From positions 1-12,733 of the forward strand of contig UQPB01000066.1 in NCBI GenBank assembly GCA_900542835.1: 12,733 nt of DNA, in the 5' to 3' direction. This document shows, piece after piece, positions 1-7,318 of this stretch. The translations under genes and the position numbers were made by a program. Below the pieces are notes generated by a model. It had not been told where the DNA came from. It searched no databases and saw only the letters and a list, made by a program, of their open reading frames with translations. Source of the stretch: an uncultured Pelosinus sp. GTDB taxonomy: Bacteria > Bacillota > Negativicutes > Sporomusales > Acetonemataceae. Positions within the stretch are counted from its first letter, which is position 1, and each line of letters opens with the position of its first letter.

Positions 1-8
1 GGAATACA

Positions 9-89
9 GAAACTGGACGAAATGTTACGGCCACTTTTGCTTACTTTTGTAAGCGATTGCCCTGCATGCACAGTACAGGGTAATCGCTT
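9..89. repeat. Stem-loop repeat, copy 1
   Basis: This 81-base segment recurs at 227-306 with five substitutions and one inserted C, about 93% identity. Its core is an inverted repeat: 49-64 (GTAAGCGATTGCCCTG) pairs with 76-91 (CAGGGTAATCGCTTGC), 16 bp including two G-T wobbles, around an 11-base loop. None of the differences between copies lies in the 14 core stem pairs; they fall in the loop and 5' flank. GTAAGC at 49-54 can also pair with GCTTAC at 39-44 across a TTTT loop. CGCTTGCG at 85-92 can also pair with CGCAAGCG at 97-104 across a GAAA loop. The family is not one I recognise. Confidence 0.8.
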
Positions 90-142
90 GCGGAAACGCA
101 AGCGAAAAAGGTGATTTCACAGCAACACCGAGGTTTGATCAT

Positions 143-197
143 GCAAAAAGTACCAGGCAGTTCTACTTTTGCCCAAAGCGGCCATTGCTGCGCAGCA
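143..197. other. Inverted repeats between the two stem-loop copies
   Basis: Between the two repeat copies, GCAAAAAGTA at 143-152 faces TACTTTTGC at 164-172. This gives a 9-bp stem with one bulged A and an 11-base loop. A perfect 12-base palindrome, TGCTGCGCAGCA, follows at 186-197. Together with the flanking repeats, most of the first 310 bases can fold. No gene or known RNA family is recognisable here. The short reading frames through it have no good ribosome binding site, and the one-base indel between the copies breaks their frame. Confidence 0.5.
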
Positions 198-226
198 GGG
201 CCCGGGAATACGAAGTCCGGGATGCG

Positions 227-306
227 GAAACCGGACGAAATGTCACGGCCACTCTTGCTTGCTTTTGTAAGCGATTGCCCTGATGCACGGTACAGGGTAA
301 TCGCTT
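227..306. repeat. Stem-loop repeat, copy 2
   Basis: Second copy of the module at 9-89. The stem here is longer: 263-282 pairs with 293-312 over about 20 bp, with a single G-T wobble, around the 10-base loop at 283-292. The TTTT before the stem and the A run after it extend the pairing. The A run follows the hairpin on the + strand, so it is not an ordinary intrinsic terminator in that direction. The alternative 5' pairing (GCTTGC 261-262 region with GTAAGC 267-272) is retained with a G-T wobble. The strong 3' alternative hairpin seen in copy 1 is lost. It ends about 130 bases before the hexokinase start. Confidence 0.8.
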
Positions 307-441
307 ACAAAAAAACAGCCGGCGCAAGTCTGGGGCGTAAATAGGTAATAGCTGGTTATTTTTTTGAGTCGAGCGGTTTTTCCGGCAGGAATCGGGCCGG
401 ATAAGAGGAAGATAAGTGCAAGGAAGACGGGAGGGATGCGG

Positions 442-1731
442 GTGAATGAGTTGTTTCGGGCAATGGCGACTCTTTATGGACAGTTTTCAATTTCAGCAGC
501 CGAACTGGACGCAACCGCCGATCGTTTTGCGGCGGCAATGGAGCGGGGCCTGGCAGGACTGCCTTCCCGCCTGAAAATGCTGCCGTCGTTTATCGACCGG
601 CCGACCGGCCAGGAAAGCGGCGAGTATCTGGCGCTGGATTTCGGCGGCACTAATTTGCGGCTGCTGGCGGTTTCTCTGGACGGCCGGCGCGGCGTCAAGG
701 TGCTGCGCCGGCAAGCCTGGCCGCTGCGCAACAGCCAGACCGGCGTCGATTTATCGGACGCCAGCGTAAATGCCGAGGCCCTGTTTGATGCGATTGCAGC
801 CACGATCGGCGAGTTCGTTCCCGGCGGCGACTGGCGTCTCGGTCATACGTTTTCCTTTCCCTGCCGGCAGCTCAGTGCCAACAAAGCGGAACTGATCCAC
901 TGGACAAAGGAAATGCGGACAAGCGGCGTCGAGGGTCGCGAGATTAGCGGCTTGCTGCTTGACGCTCTGGCAAACCGGGGTTTGAGCCGGATCAAGCCGG
1001 TTGCGGTGCTGAACGATACGGTGGCGGCTTATCTGGCGGCGGCGTATGCCGGTGAGGATGTGGTGGCAGGTGCGGTTTGCGGTACCGGGCATAATCTGGC
1101 CTGCTTTGAAGCGGCGGCGCCTCAGGGGCCGATGGCCATCAATCTGGAGTCCGGCAATTTTAATCCCGGCATGGGAACCGCTTTTGATGCAGAACTTGAT
1201 AAGAATAGTGAAAAGCCAGGGGAACAACTGCTGGAAAAACAGGTTGCCGGTCATTATCTGGGGGAATTATTCCGGCTGGTACTTATCAGTCTCAGCAGTG
1301 CCGGCATTCTGCCGTTTGATACCGGCCGCATCAGCAGGCCCTATTCCCTGCCGGCGGAAACGATGAGCTTTCTGCTGGCCGATGAGGCGGCTTTGCTGCA
1401 AAGCGGCCAGTTTTGCAGCGACCTGCTGGGGATTGAGACCGATGCCGCGCAGCGGCGGCTGGTAAAAATGGCGGCTACGCTGATTGTCACGCGGTCGGCT
1501 CAACTGGCGGCCGCCGCCTTTCTCGGCGTACTGCGGCGTCTCGATCCGGCGATGACCGCCCGGCAGACTATTGCGGTTGACGGCTCCTTATATGCAAAAA
1601 TGCCGGGTTATCGGGAAACAATAGAGACGGTGCTGGTGCGCCATATGCCGGTAGCGGCGTCGCGGACCTGCCTGGTTCAGGACGGCTCCGGCATCGGTGC
1701 GGCCATTGCCGCCGCCATCTGCTCACGGTAG
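442..1731 (+). CDS. Hexokinase, eukaryotic-type family
   Basis: ATP-dependent hexose kinase that would make hexose 6-phosphate in the cytoplasm. It carries the motifs of the eukaryotic hexokinase family (Hexokinase_1/Hexokinase_2), not those of bacterial ROK glucokinases: LALDFGGTNLRLLAV (phosphate 1), TFSFPCRQ followed by IHWTKEMRTSGVEG (sugar binding), VLNDTVAAYLA with the catalytic Asp, GTGHNLACF, NLESGNFNPG, AVDGSLYAKMPGY, and a C-terminal DGSGIGAA. Its length, about 430 residues, matches a single-unit hexokinase. I chose GTG at 442 because GGGAGGG at 429-435 sits six bases upstream. ATG at 436 is possible but would lie against that site. A longer TTG start at 364 adds only an unconserved basic extension. 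Next is cca, 85 bases downstream on the same strand. Sugar specificity cannot be read from the sequence. Confidence 0.9.
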   Translation: MNELFRAMATLYGQFSISAAELDATADRFAAAMERGLAGLPSRLKMLPSFIDRPTGQESGEYLALDFGGTNLRLLAVSLDGRRGVKVLRRQAWPLRNSQTGVDLSDASVNAEALFDAIAATIGEFVPGGDWRLGHTFSFPCRQLSANKAELIHWTKEMRTSGVEGREISGLLLDALANRGLSRIKPVAVLNDTVAAYLAAAYAGEDVVAGAVCGTGHNLACFEAAAPQGPMAINLESGNFNPGMGTAFDAELDKNSEKPGEQLLEKQVAGHYLGELFRLVLISLSSAGILPFDTGRISRPYSLPAETMSFLLADEAALLQSGQFCSDLLGIETDAAQRRLVKMAATLIVTRSAQLAAAAFLGVLRRLDPAMTARQTIAVDGSLYAKMPGYRETIETVLVRHMPVAASRTCLVQDGSGIGAAIAAAICSR

Positions 1732-1816
1732 CCCAGGTCAGAAAACTAGGGCCGGAAAAATCGGCAACGCCTTCGGAAGAATACGGAAAGCTACGAGGAA
1801 CAGAGGGAATGGGTTT

Positions 1817-3253
1817 ATGCAAAAGGCGAAGCTGCTAATGCAGGCGCTGCTGGATAAGGGCTATCAGGCCTATATTGTCGGCGGCGCGGTGCGGGATTAT
1901 ATGATGGGTAAAACGGCCAGCGATATTGATATTGCCACCAATGCCAGGCCGGAAGCGGTCCGCGACACTGCGGCGGAGCGCGGCTGGCCAAGTATTGCCG
2001 TCGGTGCGGCCTTTGGTGTTATGGTTGTTGTTGTCGACGGCGGCAGTTACGAGGTAGCCAGCTATCGCAGCGAAATTTATGGCAGCGACAGTCACCGCCC
2101 TGACAGTGTTGCCTATTGCACGACTCTGGCAGAGGATCTTTCTCGCCGTGATTTCACGATGAACGCGCTGGCAATGGCTGCTGACGGCGAACTTATCGAT
2201 CCCTACGGCGGCCTGGCCGATATTCAAGCGCGCCGCATCCGTACTGTCGGCGACCCGCTGCGCCGTTTTGCCGAAGATGGCCTGCGGATGTTTCGCGCCG
2301 CCCGCTTCTCGGCTCAACTGGGGTTTGCGATTGATCCGGCCACGCTGCAGGCAATTTCGTCCTGCCTGCAGCGGATAAGCGGTCTGTCGGTGGAACGGGT
2401 GCGCACCGAACTGGAAAAAACACTGCTGGCCGATTATCCTGATACGGGCTTGACTGTCATGCTGAAAAGCGGGCTTCTCGATGGCAACTGTCGCCGCCGC
2501 GATAACGGGCAGGACCGGGCGGTGCCGATTTTGCCGGAATTACGCCACCTTTATGGTCTGCCGCAAAATCCGTGTTACCATTGCTTTGATGGCTGGGGCC
2601 ATACCCTGGCTGCCGTCTGTCAGACACCTCGCGATCTGACTCTGCGCTGGGCGGCTCTGCTGCATGATATCGGCAAGGGCTGGCCGGGGATCCGGATTGT
2701 TAACAGGCAAGGCAATTATTCTGATCCCGGCCACGACGCCAAAGGCGCGGAGCTTGCCGCTGCCATTCTCACACGGCTGAAATTACCGCCGGCAGACGTA
2801 AAGCGAATCAGCTGGCTGATCCGCCACCATATGCACCTGCCGCGGCCGGATGATAAAGCGGTGTTGAAATGGCTGAAGCGGCTGGCAAAGTCGTTTGTGC
2901 GTCCCGGCGATATGCGCCAGGCGGTGGAACAATTGCTGCAGCTGCACCGGGCCGACCGCGCCGGCGGTCACGTAATTCCGGGACTGGACGAGTGGCGGCA
3001 GGTCTGGCAGCTATGTGGCGGTCTTCTTGAGCGGATTCCCTTTTTCCCTGAGCAATTGGCCGTCAGCGGCGGCGAGATTGCCCGGCTTTTAGGCGCAGGG
3101 GTCCAGATCCGGCAATTCCAGGCTGACCTGCTTGTCCGGGTTCAGTCCGGCTTGCTGGATAACAGCCGCGAAAGCCTGCTGACAGCGCTGGCGGCGCGGG
3201 CAAGGCGGAAAATGCTCAAGAGCGGTCCGGAGGAGGCGGCGCGGGGTGACTAA
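1817..3253 (+). CDS. cca: CCA tRNA nucleotidyltransferase with HD domain
   Basis: Adds or repairs the 3' CCA end of tRNAs, using CTP and ATP, in the cytoplasm. It is a class II enzyme of 478 residues. The head domain has GGAVRD at 22-27 and the metal-binding pair D36-x-D38 in SDIDIAT. RRDFTMNALA starts at 110, and the neck/body motif EDGLRMFRAARF starts at 153. The C-terminal half has an HD phosphohydrolase domain: LLHDIGKG (H283, D284), GHDAKGAE, IRHHMHL and a later LHRAD. All metal ligands appear present, as in enterobacterial Cca with its phosphatase/phosphodiesterase activity. ATG at 1817 is chosen because conserved sequence begins there and GAGGGA lies just upstream; the open frame back to 1697 overlaps the hexokinase gene. 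The last 8 bases overlap nagZ, indicating translational coupling. Confidence 0.94.
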   Translation: MQKAKLLMQALLDKGYQAYIVGGAVRDYMMGKTASDIDIATNARPEAVRDTAAERGWPSIAVGAAFGVMVVVVDGGSYEVASYRSEIYGSDSHRPDSVAYCTTLAEDLSRRDFTMNALAMAADGELIDPYGGLADIQARRIRTVGDPLRRFAEDGLRMFRAARFSAQLGFAIDPATLQAISSCLQRISGLSVERVRTELEKTLLADYPDTGLTVMLKSGLLDGNCRRRDNGQDRAVPILPELRHLYGLPQNPCYHCFDGWGHTLAAVCQTPRDLTLRWAALLHDIGKGWPGIRIVNRQGNYSDPGHDAKGAELAAAILTRLKLPPADVKRISWLIRHHMHLPRPDDKAVLKWLKRLAKSFVRPGDMRQAVEQLLQLHRADRAGGHVIPGLDEWRQVWQLCGGLLERIPFFPEQLAVSGGEIARLLGAGVQIRQFQADLLVRVQSGLLDNSRESLLTALAARARRKMLKSGPEEAARGD

Positions 3254-5012
3254 ATTGCGACGGATAATCCTGGCGGCACTGCTATTGCTCAGCGCCTTTT
3301 CCGCTACTGGCGAAGCGCGTGATATCGAGGCGTTGCTGCAAACAATGCCGCTGGAGCAAAAAATCGGTCAAATGCTGCTGCCCGCGCTTCCCGGCGCAGG
3401 TGGCGGCACCGTTAAGATGACGCCGCAGACAGCGGAATTCCTACGCCGCTATCACGTCGGCGGCATCATCCTGTTCCGGGAAAACCTGGTTGACGCGGAG
3501 CAAACAAGGCAGCTGATTAGCGAGCTTCAGGCGGCGGCACCGCTGCCGCTGTTTATTGCTGTCGACCAGGAGGGCGGCAGGGTATCCCGTCTCCCTGACG
3601 GCACAATTATGCCGGGCAATATGGCTTTGGGCGCCGGCGGCGATCCGGAGCTGGCGTTCCTGGCCGCCAAGGCGATTGGCGAAGAATTGGCTGAACTCGG
3701 ATTCAATCTCAACTTGGCGCCTGTGCTGGATATCAACAGCAACCCGGATAATCCGGTAATTGGCATCCGCTCTTTTGGCGAGGACCCGCGACTGGTCGCC
3801 GATTTGGGTAAGGCGTTCCTGCGCGGCCTGCATACCGCCGGCATTGCCGCCGCCGTCAAGCATTTTCCCGGCCACGGCGATGTTTCTCAGGATTCTCACC
3901 ATACGCTGCCGTTTTTACCTTATCGTCTTACCGAATTAACAAAGCGTGAATTATTGCCATTCCGGGAGGCGCTGCGTGAACAACCCGATATGGTGATGAC
4001 CGCCCACATCGCGCTGCCGGCGCTGGAGACGCAAGTTCAGGCAGGGGGGAGCGGCGCCCCTGTTCCGGCGACTTTGTCGGCAGCGGTTCTTAACGGCGTG
4101 CTGCGGCGGGAAATGGGCTATGACGGTGTCATTATTACCGACGCGTTGAATATGAAGGCGGTTGCCGCTCATTTTTCACCGGCGGAAATCGCCGTAAAGG
4201 CGGTAGCCGCTGGCGCCGACATTCTGCTAATGCCGCAGCCGGCTCAGGCTCACGCCGCGTTAACGGCGGCAGTCCGCCAGGGAATTCTGTCCGAACAGCG
4301 TATTGATCAGTCGCTGCGGCGGATCTTGGCCGTCAAGGCAAAGCGTGGCCTGTTGCGGAACGGGGAATTGTTTCCAACGCTGCATCCGGATGCAAAAAAG
4401 CAGCGCGACGCGCTGGCGGCTCATCTGGCCGGCCGGGCAGTAACGCTGCTGCGTAATCAGAGAGGGATTCTGCCGTTTAGTCTGCGGCCGGACCGGCGCC
4501 TGCTGCTGCTGGCGCCGGCTCCGGAGCAGGCTGAGTTGCTGCGCCGGGAAGCGGCGGCGCTTTACCGCGTCCACGGCCTCGACGACAGCTTGATAACGGC
4601 CTGGCACTACCGGCAAGGCGGTGTGGAAGCCGCTGTCGAAACGGCGGATCTAATCGTACTGGCAACCGAAAGCGCCAACGCCACTGACCGTGATCCGGCC
4701 AAGTCTCCTGCCGCCGCCGCTGCTGTCCGCCTGTCCGTACTGGCAAAACAGCTTGGCAAGCCTGTTGCCGTCATGATGCTGCGAAATCCCTATGATGCCG
4801 CCTATTTGCCGTCAGCTCCCGCTCTGCTGGCGGTATACGCACCGCTGTCGCCCAATATGGCCGCCGGCCTGCGGGTCATTTTCGGCCTGGCGCAACCGCA
4901 GGGGCGGCTTCCGGTGACGATTCCCGGCCCTGGCGGCGTGTTATACCCGGCCGGATTTGGCCTGGGTTTTAACGGCGGTTTTCGAGAAAAGCTTCATAAA
5001 CCAGTGACATAA
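3246..5012 (+). CDS. nagZ: Exported beta-N-acetylglucosaminidase, GH3, NagZ type
   Basis: Likely cleaves N-acetylglucosamine from muropeptides during cell-wall turnover. The protein has 588 residues. A basic, hydrophobic N-terminus with cleavage probably near SATGEA points to export; there is no lipobox cysteine. The GH3 (beta/alpha)8 domain includes VDQEGGRVSRL (106 onward) and KHFPGHGD (205-212), then QDSHH. D216 and H218 of DSH form the Asp-His dyad typical of NagZ rather than beta-glucosidases. The nucleophile is D299 in IITDALNMKAV. About 230 further residues form a second, alpha/beta domain, so it resembles the two-domain B. subtilis NagZ (YbbD) rather than the short cytoplasmic proteobacterial one. 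The GTG start at 3246 overlaps the cca end and follows GGAGGAGG at 3229-3236. The 3' end overlaps the convergent hydrolase gene by 44 bases. Confidence 0.88.
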   Translation: MTKLRRIILAALLLLSAFSATGEARDIEALLQTMPLEQKIGQMLLPALPGAGGGTVKMTPQTAEFLRRYHVGGIILFRENLVDAEQTRQLISELQAAAPLPLFIAVDQEGGRVSRLPDGTIMPGNMALGAGGDPELAFLAAKAIGEELAELGFNLNLAPVLDINSNPDNPVIGIRSFGEDPRLVADLGKAFLRGLHTAGIAAAVKHFPGHGDVSQDSHHTLPFLPYRLTELTKRELLPFREALREQPDMVMTAHIALPALETQVQAGGSGAPVPATLSAAVLNGVLRREMGYDGVIITDALNMKAVAAHFSPAEIAVKAVAAGADILLMPQPAQAHAALTAAVRQGILSEQRIDQSLRRILAVKAKRGLLRNGELFPTLHPDAKKQRDALAAHLAGRAVTLLRNQRGILPFSLRPDRRLLLLAPAPEQAELLRREAAALYRVHGLDDSLITAWHYRQGGVEAAVETADLIVLATESANATDRDPAKSPAAAAAVRLSVLAKQLGKPVAVMMLRNPYDAAYLPSAPALLAVYAPLSPNMAAGLRVIFGLAQPQGRLPVTIPGPGGVLYPAGFGLGFNGGFREKLHKPVT

Positions 5013-6549
5013 TGCTGCCGTATTTGCCTGTTTCAAAGCCGGCGGTTGTAAAGTGGTCGCGTTCAGCGGCAACCGGAGCATGGATCTTATTGGTCAGCAG
5101 GATAATGGCCAGGTCATGGGCGGGGTCGATGGTTACCGCTGTGCCGGTCCAGCCGGTATGCCCGATTGTCTGGGGGCTGGCATAGGGTCCGAACTGCCAG
5201 ATATTGTTCTTATCCCAGCCAAGGCCGTAATGGAGATCGCTGTCACTCGGCTTGGTAAATTGCTGCAGGGTGGCCTCGTCGCACAGCCGGTAGCCGCTAT
5301 AGCCGCCGCCATTGAGCAGGGTCTGCGCCAGCACGGCCAGGTCATAGGCGCGCGCGAACAGGCCGGCATGGCCGGATACGCCGCCTAGCGAGTAAAATGC
5401 TTTTTCATCATGCACTTCGCCGCGCAAAGTATGCCGTCTGATGCCAGGGAAACCGACGCGGCCGTCGCGGCTGTTGCCCAACCGTTCCGTCGCGGCGAAT
5501 TGGTTTGGTCGAAAGCCTTTTTGCAGCGGATTAAACAGGATATGCCACAGTCCCAGCGGCTGGTAAATTTTTGTTTCCACATAGCGGTCAAGCGGCTGGC
5601 CGCTAACCGTTTCAATAATAAAGCCAAGGATAATGTAATTGGTATCACTGTATACGGCTTTTTCCCCCGGCCGGTAGGCAAGCGGGATCCGGGACAGAAG
5701 CGCGCGGGTAGAGGCCGGATCGCGGGCGTAGAGTCCACTGGCTTTCTGTACCGGATCAAAGAAGCGCACTTCCGGTGCAAAGCCGGCCGAATGCGTTAAC
5801 AGCTGCCGCAGGGTGATGGTCTCGCGGCTGTTACCGCGGAAATCAGGCAGGTAGTCGGAGACGGCGGCATCAAGCCTGACAGCACCTTCGCTGACCAGTT
5901 TCTGTAACGCCAGGTTGACGGCAAACGCTTTGGTATTTGACGCCAGGTCGAATAAGGTGTCTGTTGTCATCGCCGGTGGCTTGTCCAGGCGGCTGACGCC
6001 GTCATAGAGCTGCCGCCAGCCATAGGCGGTTTCTTTAATAATCAAACCGTCTTTAACGATCAGCAGTACTGCCCCGGGAAATCCCGCTTTTACTTCCCGG
6101 TCGATAAGCTTGTCAATCTCTGCCAGCTTGGCCGCGGAAAAGCCGGCGGCTTCCGGCTCGCCCCGCGCCAGCTCGGGATAAGGGATTTGAATGACAATAT
6201 GGCTGCCGGCAGGAGTCAGATTCACTGCTTTCAGGGTATTGACGCCGTTTACTGTATAATCGCTGATATCAAAAACGACGGCAGTGTCGGGGCTGGCAAA
6301 CACTGCTGCCGCATCCAGCCGCCGGCCGTTAATAAAAATGTCGGCGCTGCTTGCGCCAGCATTGCGGATCATCAGCGAGCCACGGTTCTGATAGGCTTTA
6401 AATGTTGTCCGGCTGCGTGCCAACAGCCGTGAGGTCGCCTCCGGCTCAGGAAAGATAAACTGTGTCGTTGCCGGAGTCGCCGTGACGGCAGCCGGTGCCG
6501 GCAGCAACAGGGCCAATATAAGCGCCAGACAGATCAAATGCTGCACCAT
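4969..6549 (-). CDS. Exported serine hydrolase, beta-lactamase/AmiE-like family
   Basis: A 526-residue protein of the beta-lactamase/penicillin-binding-protein fold (Pfam Beta-lactamase). A signal peptide covers roughly residues 1-24. Residues about 30-130 look like an all-beta domain. The hydrolase domain has SxxK as S204-N-T-K207 in LASNTKAF, the second motif Y300-S-D302 in VYSDTNY, and H464-T-G466 in place of KTG. HTG and YSD favour the esterase/peptidase/AmiE branch over true resistance beta-lactamases. Pairing with nagZ recalls the B. subtilis nagZ-amiE (ybbD-ybbE) muropeptide-rescue pair, so an N-acetylmuramyl-L-alanine amidase role is plausible but inferred. E. coli YfeW (PBP4B) is another relative to consider. 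ATG at 6549 is preferred because AAGGAGA at 6556-6562 lies six bases upstream; the frame could also begin at TTG 6567. Confidence 0.85.
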   Translation of the reverse strand: MVQHLICLALILALLLPAPAAVTATPATTQFIFPEPEATSRLLARSRTTFKAYQNRGSLMIRNAGASSADIFINGRRLDAAAVFASPDTAVVFDISDYTVNGVNTLKAVNLTPAGSHIVIQIPYPELARGEPEAAGFSAAKLAEIDKLIDREVKAGFPGAVLLIVKDGLIIKETAYGWRQLYDGVSRLDKPPAMTTDTLFDLASNTKAFAVNLALQKLVSEGAVRLDAAVSDYLPDFRGNSRETITLRQLLTHSAGFAPEVRFFDPVQKASGLYARDPASTRALLSRIPLAYRPGEKAVYSDTNYIILGFIIETVSGQPLDRYVETKIYQPLGLWHILFNPLQKGFRPNQFAATERLGNSRDGRVGFPGIRRHTLRGEVHDEKAFYSLGGVSGHAGLFARAYDLAVLAQTLLNGGGYSGYRLCDEATLQQFTKPSDSDLHYGLGWDKNNIWQFGPYASPQTIGHTGWTGTAVTIDPAHDLAIILLTNKIHAPVAAERDHFTTAGFETGKYGSIMSLVYEAFLENRR

Positions 6550-6608
6550 ACGATGTCTCCTTGCCAATCGGCTTGCCGCAGCCGGTAAGCCGGAATTATG
6601 CTGATTTT

Positions 6609-6650
6609 AGTTTATCAGGATTTCACTACAGCCTCAACCCTGCATATACT
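6609..6650. promoter_or_regulatory. Overlapping divergent sigma-A-like promoters
   Basis: For the - strand hydrolase, TTGAGG (complement of 6632-6637) and TAAACT (complement of 6609-6614) are 17 bases apart. For the + strand DoxX gene, TTCACT (6622-6627) and TATACT (6645-6650) are also 17 bases apart. Each element matches the consensus at four or five of six positions. The two promoters share DNA, so polymerase bound at one should interfere with the other. This is assigned by eye; no start-site data support it. Confidence 0.4.
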
Positions 6651-6760
6651 ATAAATAATTTCTGAAAAGCAGGAGTAATTCAACAAAGTGATGAATAATT
6701 CTTAAGTAATAAATAATTTAAATTAACTAAGTCGTGAAGCAAGCTAAAGGAGGGAGAGGC

Positions 6761-7246
6761 ATGAATCGATTGTTGTCGGCATTGGCCGGGGCGGTCAGTC
6801 CTTACCGCGATTGGGCGCTGCTGCTTTTTAGGCTGGTGCTGGGAGGCATGTTCATCTGGCACGGCTGGCCAAAAATCAGCGGCGGTCCGGTGGTGTGGGA
6901 GCGGCTGGGGCAGGCAATGGCTACCTTTGGCATAACGGTTGCGCCAGCTTTTTGGGGCTTTATGGCCAGTTTTTCCGAGTTTGGCGGCGGGATCATGATT
7001 TTGCTGGGACTGTTCTACCGGGTAGGGGCAATGCTGTTGTTTTTTACAATGTTTACTGCCTTTTGCACGCAAATTGCCGATGGTAAAGGTCTCAGCAAGG
7101 CATCGCAGTCATTTGAGGTTGGTTTCAGCTTTTTTGCCGCTATCTTTATCGGACCGGGGAAGTATAGTCTGGACAGCCTGTTCGGGCTTGAGGATGACGG
7201 CAAGCTGCGGCTACCGCAAGGTCTGTCGAAAACCGGCTGCGGTTAA
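6761..7246 (+). CDS. DoxX-family membrane protein
   Basis: A 161-residue integral membrane protein of the DoxX family, with four predicted transmembrane segments at about 18-36, 64-86, 89-107 and 117-137. Family hallmarks are the first helix FRLVLGGMFIWHGWPKI, the second helix SFSEFGGGIMILLGLFYRVGA, and the late motif FIGPGKYSLDSLFG. DoxX relatives occur in quinone-linked oxidoreductases and in mycobacterial thiol/oxidative-stress complexes, but most members have no assigned role and nothing nearby narrows it here. ATG at 6761 is chosen because AAAGGAGG at 6746-6753 lies seven bases upstream; the longer frame from GTG 6734 would read through that site. It appears to be a single-gene transcript, with a promoter at 6622-6650 and a hairpin terminator 11 bases past the stop. 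Confidence 0.88.
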   Translation: MNRLLSALAGAVSPYRDWALLLFRLVLGGMFIWHGWPKISGGPVVWERLGQAMATFGITVAPAFWGFMASFSEFGGGIMILLGLFYRVGAMLLFFTMFTAFCTQIADGKGLSKASQSFEVGFSFFAAIFIGPGKYSLDSLFGLEDDGKLRLPQGLSKTGCG

Positions 7247-7257
7247 GCGGCAGCCAA

Positions 7258-7295
7258 AGCAAAAACACGACTGTATTAACAGCCGTGTTTTTGCT
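7258..7295. terminator. Two-way terminator between doxX-like gene and chemoreceptor
   Basis: AGCAAAAACACG (7258-7269) pairs with CGTGTTTTTGCT (7284-7295) over 12 bp. After one A-C mismatch, CTG and CAG add three more pairs around a 6-base loop. The A and T runs in the stem supply a T tract in either direction. It lies between the convergent DoxX-family gene (stop 7246) and chemoreceptor gene (stop 7319). Confidence 0.8.
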
Positions 7296-7318
7296 TCACC
7301 TATTATGCGGCGTGTGAT

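Noticed and set aside
1..114. Open frame from the left edge ending in a Lys/Arg-rich tail
   Set aside because: It runs through the hairpin repeat, has no visible start, and the second repeat copy breaks its frame by a one-base indel. Substitutions between the copies are not biased to silent sites.
263..312. Copy 2 hairpin as an intrinsic terminator
   Set aside because: On both strands the hairpin is preceded by a T run and followed by A, the reverse of what an intrinsic terminator needs.
111..344. 77-codon frame across the stem-loop repeats
   Set aside because: No ribosome binding site, no recognisable protein features, and it is built largely of repeat and hairpin sequence.
751..2317. Long antisense frames opposite the hexokinase and cca genes
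   Set aside because: GC-rich coding DNA often leaves the opposite strand open. The translations have no domain character and the + strand proteins are clear family members.
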